This document shows positions 28,301 through 38,771 of a stretch of DNA of 64,000 bases, in pieces. Under the pieces are notes generated by a model. That model had not been told where the DNA came from and made no database searches. It saw nothing but the letters and a program-made list of their open reading frames with translations. The translations under genes and the position numbers were made by a program. The first letter of the stretch is position 1. Every line of letters starts with the position of its first letter. The stretch lies in NCBI GenBank assembly GCA_017562135.1, contig QEYB01000766.1:496001-560000 (forward strand), written 5' to 3'. The DNA comes from Dipylidium caninum. Taxonomy: Eukaryota; Platyhelminthes; Cestoda; Cyclophyllidea; Dipylidiidae.

Positions 28301-31127
28301 CACTTTGTTAATCATGATTCCTGGGATTTATTAAAACCTGCGTACTGATAGCAATCGAGTATGTTTTAGACAACGGATTTGTTCGCTTTTTTTCCAACAC
28401 ACCCCATCCATCCAGGGGATTTGGGTGTTGTCGATGTTTCTTTGCGACACTTTGTCATTTTAACCATATAAAATATTTTTGCGTGTACCAGTAAAGAACG
28501 TCATCGTCTCATTTTTGTTAGTATTCATTTTTGTTTCACCTATACTATGCGCTACGTGTTGTTTACTTATTATTACTTTTTTTCGTTCATTCCACTCAGC
28601 GGAATTTTGAAAAAAGTAATGCTATGCATTTAGAACTAAGATGTTATTAAAATGAGTAAAATAAGTGTATACATTTATTAACAGATCTACTGTTTTCCCA
28701 GCCCCATTAGTGTATGAAAGTATCCACCAATCTATTTAATAAAACGCTTAGCATAAATAAATAAATAAATAAATAAATATGTAGAACAAATCCACACCTA
28801 CATTTGAAGCATTCTATGGCACCGTTGAAAGCTAAATAGCAAATGTCGGTGCAGATAAGTTATTGTTACGTATTTTCAATGTCCAGAATACCCGTTAGGT
28901 TCTAGTCTTAGCCGGAGGGTTTTTACCCAAATACCTTCAACACTTTATTTTGATATGCACATTGGTCTACCTCAGCCCAACCATCAATACGCTGCCTTGC
29001 ACCTACTTTGTTGAAATACTGGAGAAGAGGTACGTTGGTGGTGTAATAAAGGCAAAATAGACCTGTGGATGGTTAGTGGATTGTAAAACTTGGATAGTTT
29101 TGTGGGCGCAATCATGAACAGATAGCCTTTGTTAACGCAATAACGACTACTTGCGAGAGTTTTCCACTTATCATTTTACTTCAATAGCTTAAACACTCGT
29201 GCCGTCTTGCTCTCCTTATCACATCGGATTTGTTGTATCAACAATGTGGTACAAGGTGTGCGATGGGAGTATAAAAGCTCTCATCTGTCGTTACTTCCTG
29301 ACTCTTAGGCTTCCCTTGCCAACGAAGCCGTATTGGGAGCTTATCCCTTATCCCTTCAGGCAGTCTATGAAGAAACTTCTTACCATCTTGCCTTCCTCTA
29401 CAGATTTATTACTCCTTCAATCTTGTGTTCGTCCGTTTCACACACCGCTCTCGTATCTCCTCTGCGGTAATATTTTTATTCCTCCGTTAAAAATTTCGTT
29501 GGTAACTTAAATAAGTTCTAAATCAAAAATATTTCTTTTGATAACTTTCAAGATATCAAGGTTCATTTAGCTCTAAATGGCGCAAGTTTCTTGATTCGAG
29601 GTCTTGTCTTTGTCCCATGCCTTTGTACCCTTAATAGCATGCTATGGCAAACAAAACTCGGCACGTTAGAGGGAGTTGAGACACTTTTTAAGCGCTTAAG
29701 CTATATATTTAAGCGCAGGTACCGAGTATTGCCTGAACGGCTTTACGAAAATCTAATCTCTAGCTTGGAGGTCGAGTCCTACGACCTACATATTACCGCC
29801 ACACGATGTGTTACTGGAATCACTTATGCGTGTTAAATGTGTATTGCGTACTTGATACATGAATTCGGACAAAAGGGCCGAAGTAAGTCTCGTTTGTTTA
29901 TTTCAGCGGCCAGTTAACCGCAAGTTGGATGTTGCCATTGCGTACAACTTGCCTATTCCATGTGTGGGTTTACCTTCGCATCTCAACTTTCCCTCCTTAC
30001 GGATTTGAGATGTTTTTTTTACGTAGTCTACTTTGAACCACTTGGTGGTATTTAGCGTTACACAAGTGTCTTAAGACTACCATCTCCTTTGTCGATCGCT
30101 TTTAGTGCAAATGTCTCATTCTTCAAGAAGGTGTTTAATGATGCCCCGTATTCATAATCTGTCTGTCTAGTTTCCTTGCCCACTCCACTCTCTTCCGACC
30201 TCATTATTGTATCGGGTCTCCTCTGTGTGTTTGTTATTAAACTTCCAAACCCTTGATAGTATTTTGTGTCCAAACTAAGAGCTTGCGATTTTTTAGTCGA
30301 AAGGCGCCATTAATGTATGCTATCATCAGATTTGAAGTAGACAAATGCCACTTTTTTTACACAAACACCAATCGGCTTTTTGCACACCCCTACTTGAAGC
30401 CTCTTCCCTTTTTTAAACAGCCCGATATGAAAGTCGTCTTTTTACTAGCACATGAGATTTGGAAATTATTAGCGCGACTTTTTCCCAACCGTAGGAGTTG
30501 AGCCGGGAGAAGCTCAAAAGACTGTTTTGAACATCTCGCTGAATCCCTTTAACTTTGTAAGGCTAGGATTCCTCTCGGAGGGGGGGGGTCTTGGACATCC
30601 GAATTCCGTCTCATTGAGTTTAAATTTACTGATACAGAAGAGCTTTTTCCTTGTACCAAATGTCGTGATGTTATAACTCTGACGTCTTTCTGTGCCTTAC
30701 TGTTCAGGTGCACTGGTGGGCCATGCTACTAATTAGTTTCGGTTCAGTGGCCTCAATGATTATCTTCATTCGACTGTGCAGCTACAGCACACCCTCATCA
30801 CGACCCTACCACTACCACCAGCAACAATCGAGAGCTACGCCGCTGCCGCCGTTAGCGCCACCACAACAAACTCGGCCGGTTGAGTCGGTCACGCCGCCCC
30901 AGCCACTGCAAAAGTCTCGCCCCCAGAGGCAGCTTCAGGGCCTTCCCAGAGAGCACTTCGTACCGTCCTTCCGTCTCAAGCGACGCCGTACAATTGACCC
31001 GGTTAACGGAGTGGAAAGACAACTCTCCGAACTCATTCCTGCCTCCTCTGTTCCCGTACCCTACCAAAGAAGCCGTGGTGATACTACAGGCGGTGGGGCG
31101 TCCACTCGCCCGCCCTCTGCAAAGTAG
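1359..31127 (+). CDS. ADAM10: ADAM10/Kuzbanian-type membrane metalloprotease
   Basis: Cell-surface zinc protease that sheds ectodomains (Notch-type substrates in animals). Coding exons: 1359-2010, 3754-3849, 3908-4155, 8711-9205, 13783-14016, 15978-16163, 16372-16539, 20516-20695, 26543-26767, 30708-31127; phases agree throughout and give about 967 residues (human about 750). Seen in order: hydrophobic signal peptide (1-22); prodomain with a furin-like RFRR at 46-49 and a cysteine-switch CG at 198; furin-like KRGNRR in exon 2; catalytic domain with [11 protein letters not shown] at about 509-519 and a following NYIM Met-turn; a disintegrin-like module (exons 5-6) and Cys-rich module (exons 7-8); a transmembrane helix at about 831-852; a proline-rich cytoplasmic tail with PxxP motifs. 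The exon 8 acceptor (ggtag) has a poor pyrimidine tract. ADAM10 rather than ADAM17: the [10 protein letters not shown] and GYCDVF blocks match. Confidence 0.95.
2011..3753 (+). other. ADAM10 intron 1
   Basis: GTGAGT donor to TTTACAG acceptor, phase 1. The sequence is T-rich and holds only short chance frames; no repeat or RNA gene was recognised. Confidence 0.75.
3754..3849 (+). other. Symmetric 96-nt ADAM10 exon with probable furin site
   Basis: This exon begins after TTTACAG and is read with phase 1 at both ends. It encodes a basic stretch containing AKRGNRR, the only RxxR-type site just before the catalytic domain. It is separated from the next exon by a putative 58-nt GT-AG intron (3850-3907). 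If that intron is not removed, the frame hits TAA about 50 nt later. Skipping the exon would keep the reading frame, because exon 1 can also join 3908 in phase. Confidence 0.65.
4156..8710 (+). other. ADAM10 intron 3 (4.6 kb)
   Basis: Phase-0 intron from GTTAGA to a strong T-rich TTTTTTTCAG acceptor. Nothing recognisable inside. A minus-strand open frame at 5274-5585 has no start context or splice sites and no clear family. Confidence 0.7.
9206..13782 (+). other. ADAM10 intron 4 (4.6 kb)
   Basis: Phase-0 intron from GTGGGT to GGTACAG. It holds a short G-rich run near 10883-10896 and several isolated short frames. No gene, RNA or element could be identified. Confidence 0.65.
14720..15600 (+). 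mobile_element. Decayed mariner-type transposase, plus strand
   Basis: Lies inside ADAM10 intron 5. Translated pieces in shifting frames follow the mariner order: a helix-turn-helix segment ([13 protein letters not shown]), then [11 protein letters not shown], then DEEWV (first catalytic Asp region, about 15091-15110), then an ARPHSA block near 15320, LVKELQNWA, a degraded PPYSPDLAPSDY counterpart near 15395-15430, and a C-terminal INNNGKYII followed by stops at about 15600. In-frame stops and frameshifts are frequent, so it is inactive. Terminal inverted repeats were not located. Confidence 0.75.
16540..20515 (+). other. ADAM10 intron 7 (4.0 kb)
   Basis: Phase-0 intron from GTGAGT to TTTAG. 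It contains an AC dinucleotide run (16906-16923). No gene or transposon recognised. Confidence 0.65.
16906..16923. repeat. (AC)n microsatellite
   Basis: Nine uninterrupted AC units read directly from the sequence. Confidence 0.9.
20696..26542 (+). other. ADAM10 intron 8 (5.8 kb) carrying a mariner copy
   Basis: Phase-0 intron from GTAAGT to GGTAG. Apart from the mariner remnant at 23867-24850 I see no other feature. Confidence 0.65.
23867..24850 (-). mobile_element. Mariner-type element, copy A (defective)
   Basis: Almost identical to 43428-44410, in the same orientation. Read on the minus strand it shows mariner hallmarks in broken frames: TGDEKWV (first catalytic Asp), [10 protein letters not shown] (second Asp) and a [15 protein letters not shown] block with the third Asp, then DEVKA. 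Relative to copy B there are small indels (an extra GA at about 24140, an extra T at about 23950). Its left edge is unusual: 23840-23868 repeats, imperfectly, the segment at 23943-23970, so a second piece of transposase 3' end seems fused on. No target-site duplication was resolved. Confidence 0.8.
26768..30707 (+). other. ADAM10 intron 9 (3.9 kb)
   Basis: Phase-0 intron from GTGAGC to TGTTCAG. It holds an AAAT tetranucleotide repeat (28753-28780) and a G9-type run near 30580. No gene recognised. Confidence 0.65.
28753..28780. repeat. (AAAT)n microsatellite
   Basis: About six to seven tandem AAAT units read directly. Confidence 0.85.
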
Positions 31128-31210
31128 GCCCGTCTTCTGGTGATTGCAACACTTTGATGTGCTATTTTAAAGTGTAACGGTGGTGGCTATTTTCATCATG
31201 TCCCATTGTT

Positions 31211-31216
31211 ATTAAA
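31211..31216 (+). terminator. Candidate ADAM10 poly(A) signal (ATTAAA)
   Basis: ATTAAA about 85 nt after the ADAM10 stop codon; the nearest signal-like hexamer downstream. Inferred from position only. Confidence 0.4.
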
Positions 31217-34200
31217 AGTTGCAGAAACTTTCGGTCTGCCTACTATGCTTAGACCTTTAATTCCGTTGTTCCGCTGCTCACGCAAAGCGTAAAAGCCATA
31301 GAAACGCTTTAAGGGATTCTGAATTATTGAAAGGAGGAATTTCAAAAATACACCTTGAAATCTACCTCCATTTTTGTCTTGCGCAAACTCTTTTTGAAAG
31401 AGCTTCATTTCCAAGAGAATGTGTACCTTTTGTTGCTTCAACGTTTTGCCGCCTTCTCTCACTCGCCATTCTCAGACAACGTGCCTATCATTCACCCCAG
31501 GTTGAAAGACGTTAAAATAATTGACTGTTGGAGCTTCATTTCCACTCCGTTGAATGGTTATTTCGCCTTCTGGGCATATTTGAATCAATTGTTTTCTGAC
31601 TATTTCGCGGAGTTGACTGCAAATCCCTCTGTCTTCTGGTAAAATTGGGAATACAAAATGCAATCGTGTAGTGATGCGGTAAGATTTCCCGAAACATTGT
31701 TTTTTTGCTAAACTACTAACAAACTTCTGAAGACCACATCACAATACCTCGATCAATCGTTTTGTAACCTAAATCGCCCCTAAATCCCAAGAGAATAGCT
31801 GGAAAAGAGACACCGCGCACTCTCATTTACCATTGTAAAAAGATACGCTGGGATTATTATCATCACAATTTGACGCAATTACCAGTCAAGCAGAAGGCAA
31901 CAATTTGAGGAACTGAGTGCTGTCTAGACAGTCTCTCGGGGTCGGCCTTTTCACCGATCTACTTCAACACTGACTAGGTCGAATTCTAGCGGATTTTTAT
32001 TTTTATTTGCCGTCTCCACCACCTCTAAGTTTAATAGTGAAGCGGAAAACTTAAAAGTGGGGCGTGTTTGTCTGCTTGCACAATTTTCTCGTGCTATTTT
32101 TTGTATTTCTTTCCACCAGCGTAACATAATTTTCCTTTCCACCGTTACTAAAAGCAGGAAATTGCGTGTGTACTAATTTACTTACTTCGAGAACAGACTA
32201 TTCAGTTCTCCGTTGAAGATATGGCCTTCTACGTCAGCCTCAGTGCGCACTCAATTTGATTTTAACAAACTGTTGATAGACCGCATAAGAACTGCCAAAG
32301 TGAGAGTTCAACAGGAAGCAGCTGCGTTAGACAGTGATGATCTATGCTGGTATTGCAGCTTACTTCACAATGCGTGTTTTATTGAGGAGAAAAGAATTTG
32401 ACAATTCGGTTTGTCCGCGTGAATGGGGTGAAATGGGCAAATAGGAGAAAGTTTCATACAAAAAGAAGGCCTATCTGCGTTAGTGCCGCGTCCTGCCCCT
32501 TGTCCATTATGGCGACTTGGAAGTTGGCCGGGCCATGGGTTATGCTGACCAGACGTCTTTTAGAACAGACCAAGGGAAATAAGCGGTTCGTCTACCATCT
32601 ATTCAAATGAGTGGGCAGAGGGCAAAATGTAGGTGCGGAAAAGAATGTTGTAATCGCCTCAGCCGGACTTGAAAAGTCATCCCAAACAGCATTAATTTAC
32701 CTTCTTGCAATCTGAGGGTAAATATTCTTTTGCGCAAGCTAAAACGAGCTATTCGGCATTCTTTCGAATATGAATTTCATCATTTTCCGCTATTCGCCAT
32801 GTTTCGGCCATCTGTCATTTGCTTTTATTGCATGAAAGTGACTTTTCCATCGTTTTTTTGCCGCTGAGCTACTCTTCTCGCCCGCTAATGTACTGAATGC
32901 AAACTACAGTGCCATTATTACGACATACGCCCCGTCCCTTCCGCTTCAAATAGTCTTCTTTAGTGGATCTACTTCAGTACCGTTTCGCAGATGAGGTTTT
33001 GGACAGCTTTAAGTTAGGCATCCGTGATCCCCTAAAAGTGCTTGGCTTCTTACTCTAATTCCTCGTTTGTCGGAGTGGATTCGGGGTTTTATAAACCCGC
33101 GTTATTCGCTAATTGTATACCGATTAGTGACAATTCTCGCTGCTGAAGAATCCTTCATTTTGTGTTTTACTGCTTTTTTAACCCGTTTTTCACAGGGATA
33201 AAGGATTTTGGGTCCTCCTTTTTGCCAGATCACTGCCACTTTGTATGTGTACCATGTAATTAGGGGGGTTTTTGCCGTGAAATTTGTCGATTGAAGCTCG
33301 GGGTCCTAAAAGTCTGATTGGTTCCCTGGTTCCAACTCACTTGCATCGTGAAGTTTTGAACACTACTTGTGCCGCCCATCAGAGGCAGGCTGCATTCGCA
33401 TGGGGCATGCGGCGCTACTCAGAAAGTTTAGCTCACTTAACTATGCGGGTAGTGAATTGCATAAGACGCCGCCTTCTCAAAATCGCAGCTTAAAATACGC
33501 CCTGGACTTAATTACGCATTAAAAGTGCCCCTGAGGAAATATTTCCCGACCATTCCTCTCTATCCCGAAATCGTCGCAGGCCATATTATCAATGCACGAA
33601 GGAGATGTTGGGCTCGATGGACGAGACAGAATCGAGGAGTCCTGACGTACTCTCAAACAAAGTCGCTTGGATGAGTTTTCAGTGGAGAAATTATTCTTGA
33701 GTTAAGAACGCAGCTTTCTTTCGACTTTAGACTTGGAATAGTCATTGGATGTGAAGCGCAAATCACGGAAAAGCATGAGATAATTTCTTTCTCTCAGATT
33801 AACCAACAACAACTCACTGCTTTATTTTCCCACTGAGACGCATTTTTTGTCAGAATAAAGGTTAAGGTGTCTGAAGGCAATAAATGCGATCGAGATGGCC
33901 GACATACCTTTCTAATTTCGTCGTTGTCAATTTGACTTGCTTTACGCGCGACTCCGCTATCCCGAATTTATGATTTTAGCTTAACTACGCCCTAATAGAC
34001 CTGATCACAAAACGGCTTGCAAACACAGGTAAGATTAGTTTTCCTCTGCAATTATGGAAAGGTAGATCCGTGGTCGAAAGTTGAGTCACTTCAAATATTT
34101 ACACTTGGTGCCGTGGAAGACCACTCGCGGGTGTGTGCGGAACGGAGCTTTGTGAGTAATGGAGTTGCGTGTTGACTAAGACATTCGTAGACTTAAAACG

Positions 34201-35520
34201 TGCCTTCGAACCGCAGCGAGACACGCAGGCGCCTACTGGCGACGAGTGACCACGCTGTTGGCTCTTGCATTCTCTGTGCTTCTAGCGGTGCAAATCCCAG
34301 CCATCTGAGTGCTTCAACGTTAAGCCAACCGGTGGGCCAGTCAATAAGATCGCGAAAAGGACGTTCTTGTATGTCCAAGGTGTTCTCCAAGCTCGGTGTT
34401 TGCCTAACATTGTGACAGAAGCATGTGCAAAGGGCAGAGGACTTTGTACCGCCGAAGAAACAATTTTGACTTGTGGAATTTTGCTCTTTTCATGGCTAAT
34501 AAGTCTTTCAACACACATCGAATAACACTGCTCGCTACTCTTGTAAATTCCCCTGTATCCTCATGCATTACAACCCATTGGAAGGAGACCTGCAGTTCGT
34601 GCCCTTCATCCCCCCCGAAGACTTCACCGCTGCGGGTCACCGGGTCGGTGACGCAACTCTGACCGAGTGAAGGTGCTAACTGGGCGGAGGGAGAATGGGC
34701 GATCGCGCGTGACTTACTCGAATCCTCTTCCCAGGCAGGTGAAAATAACCAATGGCACTGAGGGACCCCGACAAGGTCATTTACCCTGCGACGCATGCGA
34801 TGAGATGCGCTTGATCAGGCGACTCTTTTTTAACTCAGAATCATACCACTGGTTTAAGGTCCTCACTGCCACCACCATTCGTCCAACATGACGTCTTCGT
34901 GTTTCTCCGACACTACTGCTCTGGGGTTGAGATGCAATGTTGTGAGGAGGTTTTTAGAAGCGTCGCGCACCTGTCAAGATTGTCGCGCCGTGCTTCTGTC
35001 ATCACATATGGGGCCTCTGAACTGCTATAATGTAGCTTTTCTAACGCGAAAAGTTCGGTCCACGTGAAAGCATGGGACTGTTGCAAAGGCTTATAACAAT
35101 TAAGAATCACACGTATAACGAGTTCCCAAATCTAATGATTTCTCAATTTATCGAATTTAATTTGCGCCACGCTTTACGTGTATAGGGAGGGTCAGATCTT
35201 CCATTCTTCTCTTTCGATTTATTTTTCAACTTCTAAGCAGTTCACACTCAAGTCAAACTGTTTATATACTGGCATGAGTTGCATTGCCTCCGGTTGTGGG
35301 GCCGCGTGTCTCGAAGGCATTCTAATATGCGTCTGAAAGCATCCTTCCGAAATGATGCAAGTGTGGTTCTCAGTGTCACGAATGTCTTGAACTATGGAAG
35401 AGTTGAAAGCCCCGCTTGTCAGTGCTTGGTCGTTCACATTGGTTATAAATCCGCTACACCTGTGTCTGTTTAAGAGGTAGAACGAAATCGCGGCCTGTGG
35501 GCGTGGTTGTTTATCCACAG
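31217..35520. other. Intergenic/unassigned region, no gene recognised
   Basis: Contains several open frames up to 130 codons on either strand (for example minus 34404-34796), none with recognisable domains or a consistent exon structure. If the exons at 35521 and 36486 belong to a transcript starting upstream, missing exons would be here, or this is an intron of a longer ADAM10 transcript. Confidence 0.4.
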
Positions 35521-36564
35521 CCAACGCTACCTTCGAACGTTCGTGACTTACCCATCCACCAACAACAGCAACAGTCCTCTGTGTCTGTCGTCCCGCCCGG
35601 TGGTGCATCCAGAACGAGTGGTCGAAAGCGTCCTGTCTCTTTAGTGGTGATGGGAACAAAAGGAGCAGTCGGAAAAAGCGTCGATGACGCTGGCGACCAA
35701 AACCTCCTCTTGCTGCTCCCGCCTACCAGTGGCAGTCCTCCTCCTATCTACAGTCCTCCCAGGTATTGTTGCCGTTGCCTGCTCCACCCTCCTATGCAAT
35801 TGGGCGTCGTTGACGCCGGGTTCCTCTTCAAAATTTTGGCTGAACCTCGCGGTGAGGCAGGCATGGGGTAATTTGGAATTATGAGTTATTTACTGATGAA
35901 TGCCATCGGCGAGGCGAATTTATTACTTATATTTGTTTATGGCGGTTGGTGATGTACTTTGCCACCAGAGCAGCGTGCAACACGAGGGCCAAGTCAAATA
36001 GCGAGGGACCAGTTCGGTGGAGAGTTTGTTAATGAGCAACTCTATTGCCATTTGCGTTCCTAGATTAAATTCAGCGGGTCGAGGCCACACCCTGACTTGT
36101 TCCAGGAGCCAATAACTTTTTTTGCCTTACTAGTCGAGATTTACTTGTGTCCGAGCGCTAGAGAAAGCAATGCGAGTGATGCATCCTAGCAGCCACTGGG
36201 GGAAAACAGTCCTTTCCCTGGCCGGGTCAGAAGTGCAATCTTAGTAGACTCACGAATAGTTTGGGTTTCATAATCTTCTATCGCTATAGTCATCGTCATC
36301 ATCATGCGTACCCCTTCGCAGAAATTCCGCCGCGCGACTGGTTTGCCTCCCTGTTTGGTAATCCGTCTTGAGAGCATAGGCGGCCGCGACTCAGCTCTTT
36401 ACTTCCTTTTGTTGTATGAAAAACCTCCATGAATCAGGAATTTTAGCTGATTTTAACTGCTTGAATCTCTTCATACACCCTTTAGCTGCAGAAACACCGA
36501 TCAAATCGGTAACTTACCCACCAAGCCGGATGACCTCCCTCAAGGCAATTATGCTTGTATGTGA
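35521..36564 (+). CDS. Two orphan exons, 3' end of an unassigned gene
   Basis: Exon 35521-35762 follows a pyrimidine-rich TTATCCACAG acceptor and ends at CAG|GTATTG in phase 2. Of its three frames only the phase-0 one is open. It encodes a Q-run, a basic SGRKRP patch and a PPPIYSPP motif. Exon 36486-36564 follows CCCTTTAG, starts with one completing base as phase 2 requires, and ends TTGTATGTGA with a stop after about 25 codons. No start exon is identified. Family unknown. It may be a separate gene or alternative terminal exons of ADAM10, whose tail is also proline-rich; but I found no phase-0 donor in the last ADAM10 exon to join it. Confidence 0.4.
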
Positions 36565-36766
36565 CTATTGCTAGCATCGCTTCTTTTTCTAATAAACCTT
36601 TTTTTCTGTATATAAACCCGTGAATAACAACGCAACGCTTTTACAATCAGGTAATAGGTGGTTATTAGAAGTAGTCGTCCTAGACTGCTTGTAAGTAAGC
36701 ACAAATCTCCAGTCCGAATATCCAGGAGCTCATTAAATAAGGTGAGAGTAAAAACGGAACAGTGCA

Positions 36767-36772
36767 TTTATT
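36767..36772 (-). terminator. Poly(A) signal of the ENPP6-like gene
   Basis: AATAAA on the minus strand, about 90 nt after the ENPP stop codon. Confidence 0.65.
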
Positions 36773-36861
36773 TGATTTTGGCTTTGAGTAGGTACACTAG
36801 CGGTATACGTGGCGCAGAACAGACAACAAAAGTCTAACGGGCCGGCCGGTAGGCCATTCTA

Positions 36862-38679
36862 CTAGACTTTCGTTTCTCCATCTTCGTCATAATCATCCAT
36901 CTCATCTGCATAAATCTTAACAAGAGCATCGGCATTTCTCATTCTGGTCCTTAGCAGATATCTTAAGGCGACTCCAAGAATGAGTGCAATTCCAATGAGG
37001 GCGAAAAGAATTCCCGCTAGCAGCTTCATTTCCCAGCCCGCCTTCAGTGCGTTTTCTATGGGAAATTCAGCGGCATCCCCTCCAAAAAGTGCATCACTCA
37101 GCAACGGGAAGAGGTCAAAAGTGTGGATGTCTCCATCACTCCTTCCACAGCCGGGCTTGAAGGCAGATCCATAACCCACGAAGGTGGTGTGCATGTCAGA
37201 GACATTAGAGAAGTAGCCGTGGACGCCACGAGGCCGGGAGGATGTGGTTATCTCAATCAAGTGGTCCCACATGGCAGGCGGATGATGACTGACATGGAAG
37301 ACGTAGCCAGGATCTGCAACCAAGATGATGGGCGGCAATTGGGACGGATGCCACGACGTCACTGGCATCGTCTCTTTAGTGTACACGTGGAAATGACTCC
37401 CCATGGAAAGGCTTTCAGTCAGCTAAGATGAAGCAGAGTGAAAAACAATCAAAAGCGTTCTCACATAAGCACAAGATTTTATAAAAATCGACTTGCATCA
37501 GTCTCGGCGCCTGGTGTAGGCCACAGGCCAAAAGTACTGCCGAAGTTCACACTGGCGTTGACGTGGCTCCTATCAAATATTATGGAAACAAAAAAAGTGC
37601 AATAAAAGGAGATAAAAAAAGTTGCAATTAAAGCAACTAATACTGGTGGTCAAGCGAACGTGTACGAAGGAACACAGTGTGAGCACGTTACCACTTGAAA
37701 ACACGATCAAGGGTCAGAAAATCCTTGAACTCCGTCATCCCGTGGTCAGCAACAATGGCGAAGTTAACGTTTTCGTCTTTGAGCACTCGAAGAGACTGAA
37801 GAACATGGGCAATAGCTCCGTCAACCTCTAAGATCGCTTCGCCATTTTTCAACTCCTCTGAGGACGGTCCATAAATGTGAGCTACACGATCAAGCTCTCC
37901 ATAGTAAACAACTAAAATTTCGTAAGTAAAAATTTGGGATTTGTTTCAGGCAGATTGCTTTGGGCAGATCATACATTAACAGTAATTAATAGACAAATGC
38001 GGTGGCGTCAAATAAGTCGATTGGGTAAGCAAGAGACTTGGCGATACCTGCAAGATCCACAGTACGATTTATAAGAGATTGTAGAGCGCCCTCCAGAGTT
38101 GCCTCAAGACCAGGTCGTGGGGTGACCGGCTGAATACAACTCATGCCCATTTCAACAAGATCCGAGCAGAAAGGGAAGTGAAGTAGATTCACGGTTTTGC
38201 CCTTTAAATAATGTTACATAAAAATCAGATCGAATACTAATATTAAAGTACATGTTATGGAGACACACCTGTTCGATGGCCCTGTTCCAAATAAGCTTTG
38301 GATGGGTATAATTGACTTGAAACGTTTCGCTAAAGTTACCTATGGATGACAAACTGAGCCCTAGAATGGAAACAAATTCCAAAACCTTTCTGCAGAGTGT
38401 ATATAACGAAAAAATAGGCGGTGGGAAATTACCTCCGAAAAGAGCGTGCACATTGGCATGACAATTAGCAGGAAAGACCGGTTTTACACGAGGTACGTGA
38501 CAGCCTTGTGTACGCATTTGTCCGAAACCTCCTGTTTCTTCAAGGTGGTTGAAGTAGTCCCACCGTAGCCCATCGAGGAAGAGAATAAGTAAACGAGAAC
38601 CACGCGGAGTTTGAGTGTTATACGCCGAACTCGAGGCATGAGCCACGAGAACAAAAAAAAGAAGAAAGAGAACGCCCAT
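36862..38679 (-). CDS. ENPP6-like ectonucleotide pyrophosphatase/phosphodiesterase
   Basis: Exons on the minus strand: 38433-38679, 38269-38360, 38048-38201, 37692-37911, 37497-37569, 36862-37422, giving 448 residues (human ENPP6 about 440). Signal peptide at 1-18. The alkaline-phosphatase-superfamily metal ligands are all visible: D36, N91, D172 and H176 (GELDRVAH), D220 and H221 (ADHGM), H330 (GVHGY). The nucleophile, Ser in ENPP6 and Thr in other ENPPs, aligns without gaps to C73 in FPANCHAN. A transmembrane helix at about 393-415 and an acidic cytoplasmic tail make it type I, whereas human ENPP6 is GPI-linked. ENPP6 cleaves choline lysophospholipids and glycerophosphocholine; whether this protein is active is open. 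The fifth intron is GC-AG. It follows EIF2B1 by 92 nt. Confidence 0.9.
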
Positions 38680-38771
38680 TCTTCAGCTGAAAAGGGTGAC
38701 AACTGGTAAAATTTCCGCCTAAATGACGGTGGGACAGGAGAAACAAGTCACAAAAGTGTATATTGCCAAAG
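38680..38771 (-). promoter_or_regulatory. 92-nt gap between EIF2B1 and ENPP with trans-splice-like acceptor
   Basis: Read on the minus strand, the gap contains TTGTCACCCTTTTCAG ending at 38687, only seven bases before the ENPP ATG, and no AATAAA. A pyrimidine tract plus CAG at this spot is typical of spliced-leader addition sites of downstream operon genes in flatworms. No conventional promoter is evident. Inference from layout. Confidence 0.5.

Noticed and set aside
34787..34820. Shared CDACDE peptide here (plus strand) and at about 5535-5555 (minus strand), suggesting a dispersed repeat
   Set aside because: Similarity does not extend clearly beyond six or seven residues; could be chance.
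35219..35659. Minus-strand 146-codon frame as a gene
   Set aside because: It overlaps the better-supported plus-strand exon 35521-35762 and shows no family features.
38433..38472. Sulfatase-type formylglycine motif at the ENPP cysteine
   Set aside because: The required arginine is valine, so the modification motif is incomplete.
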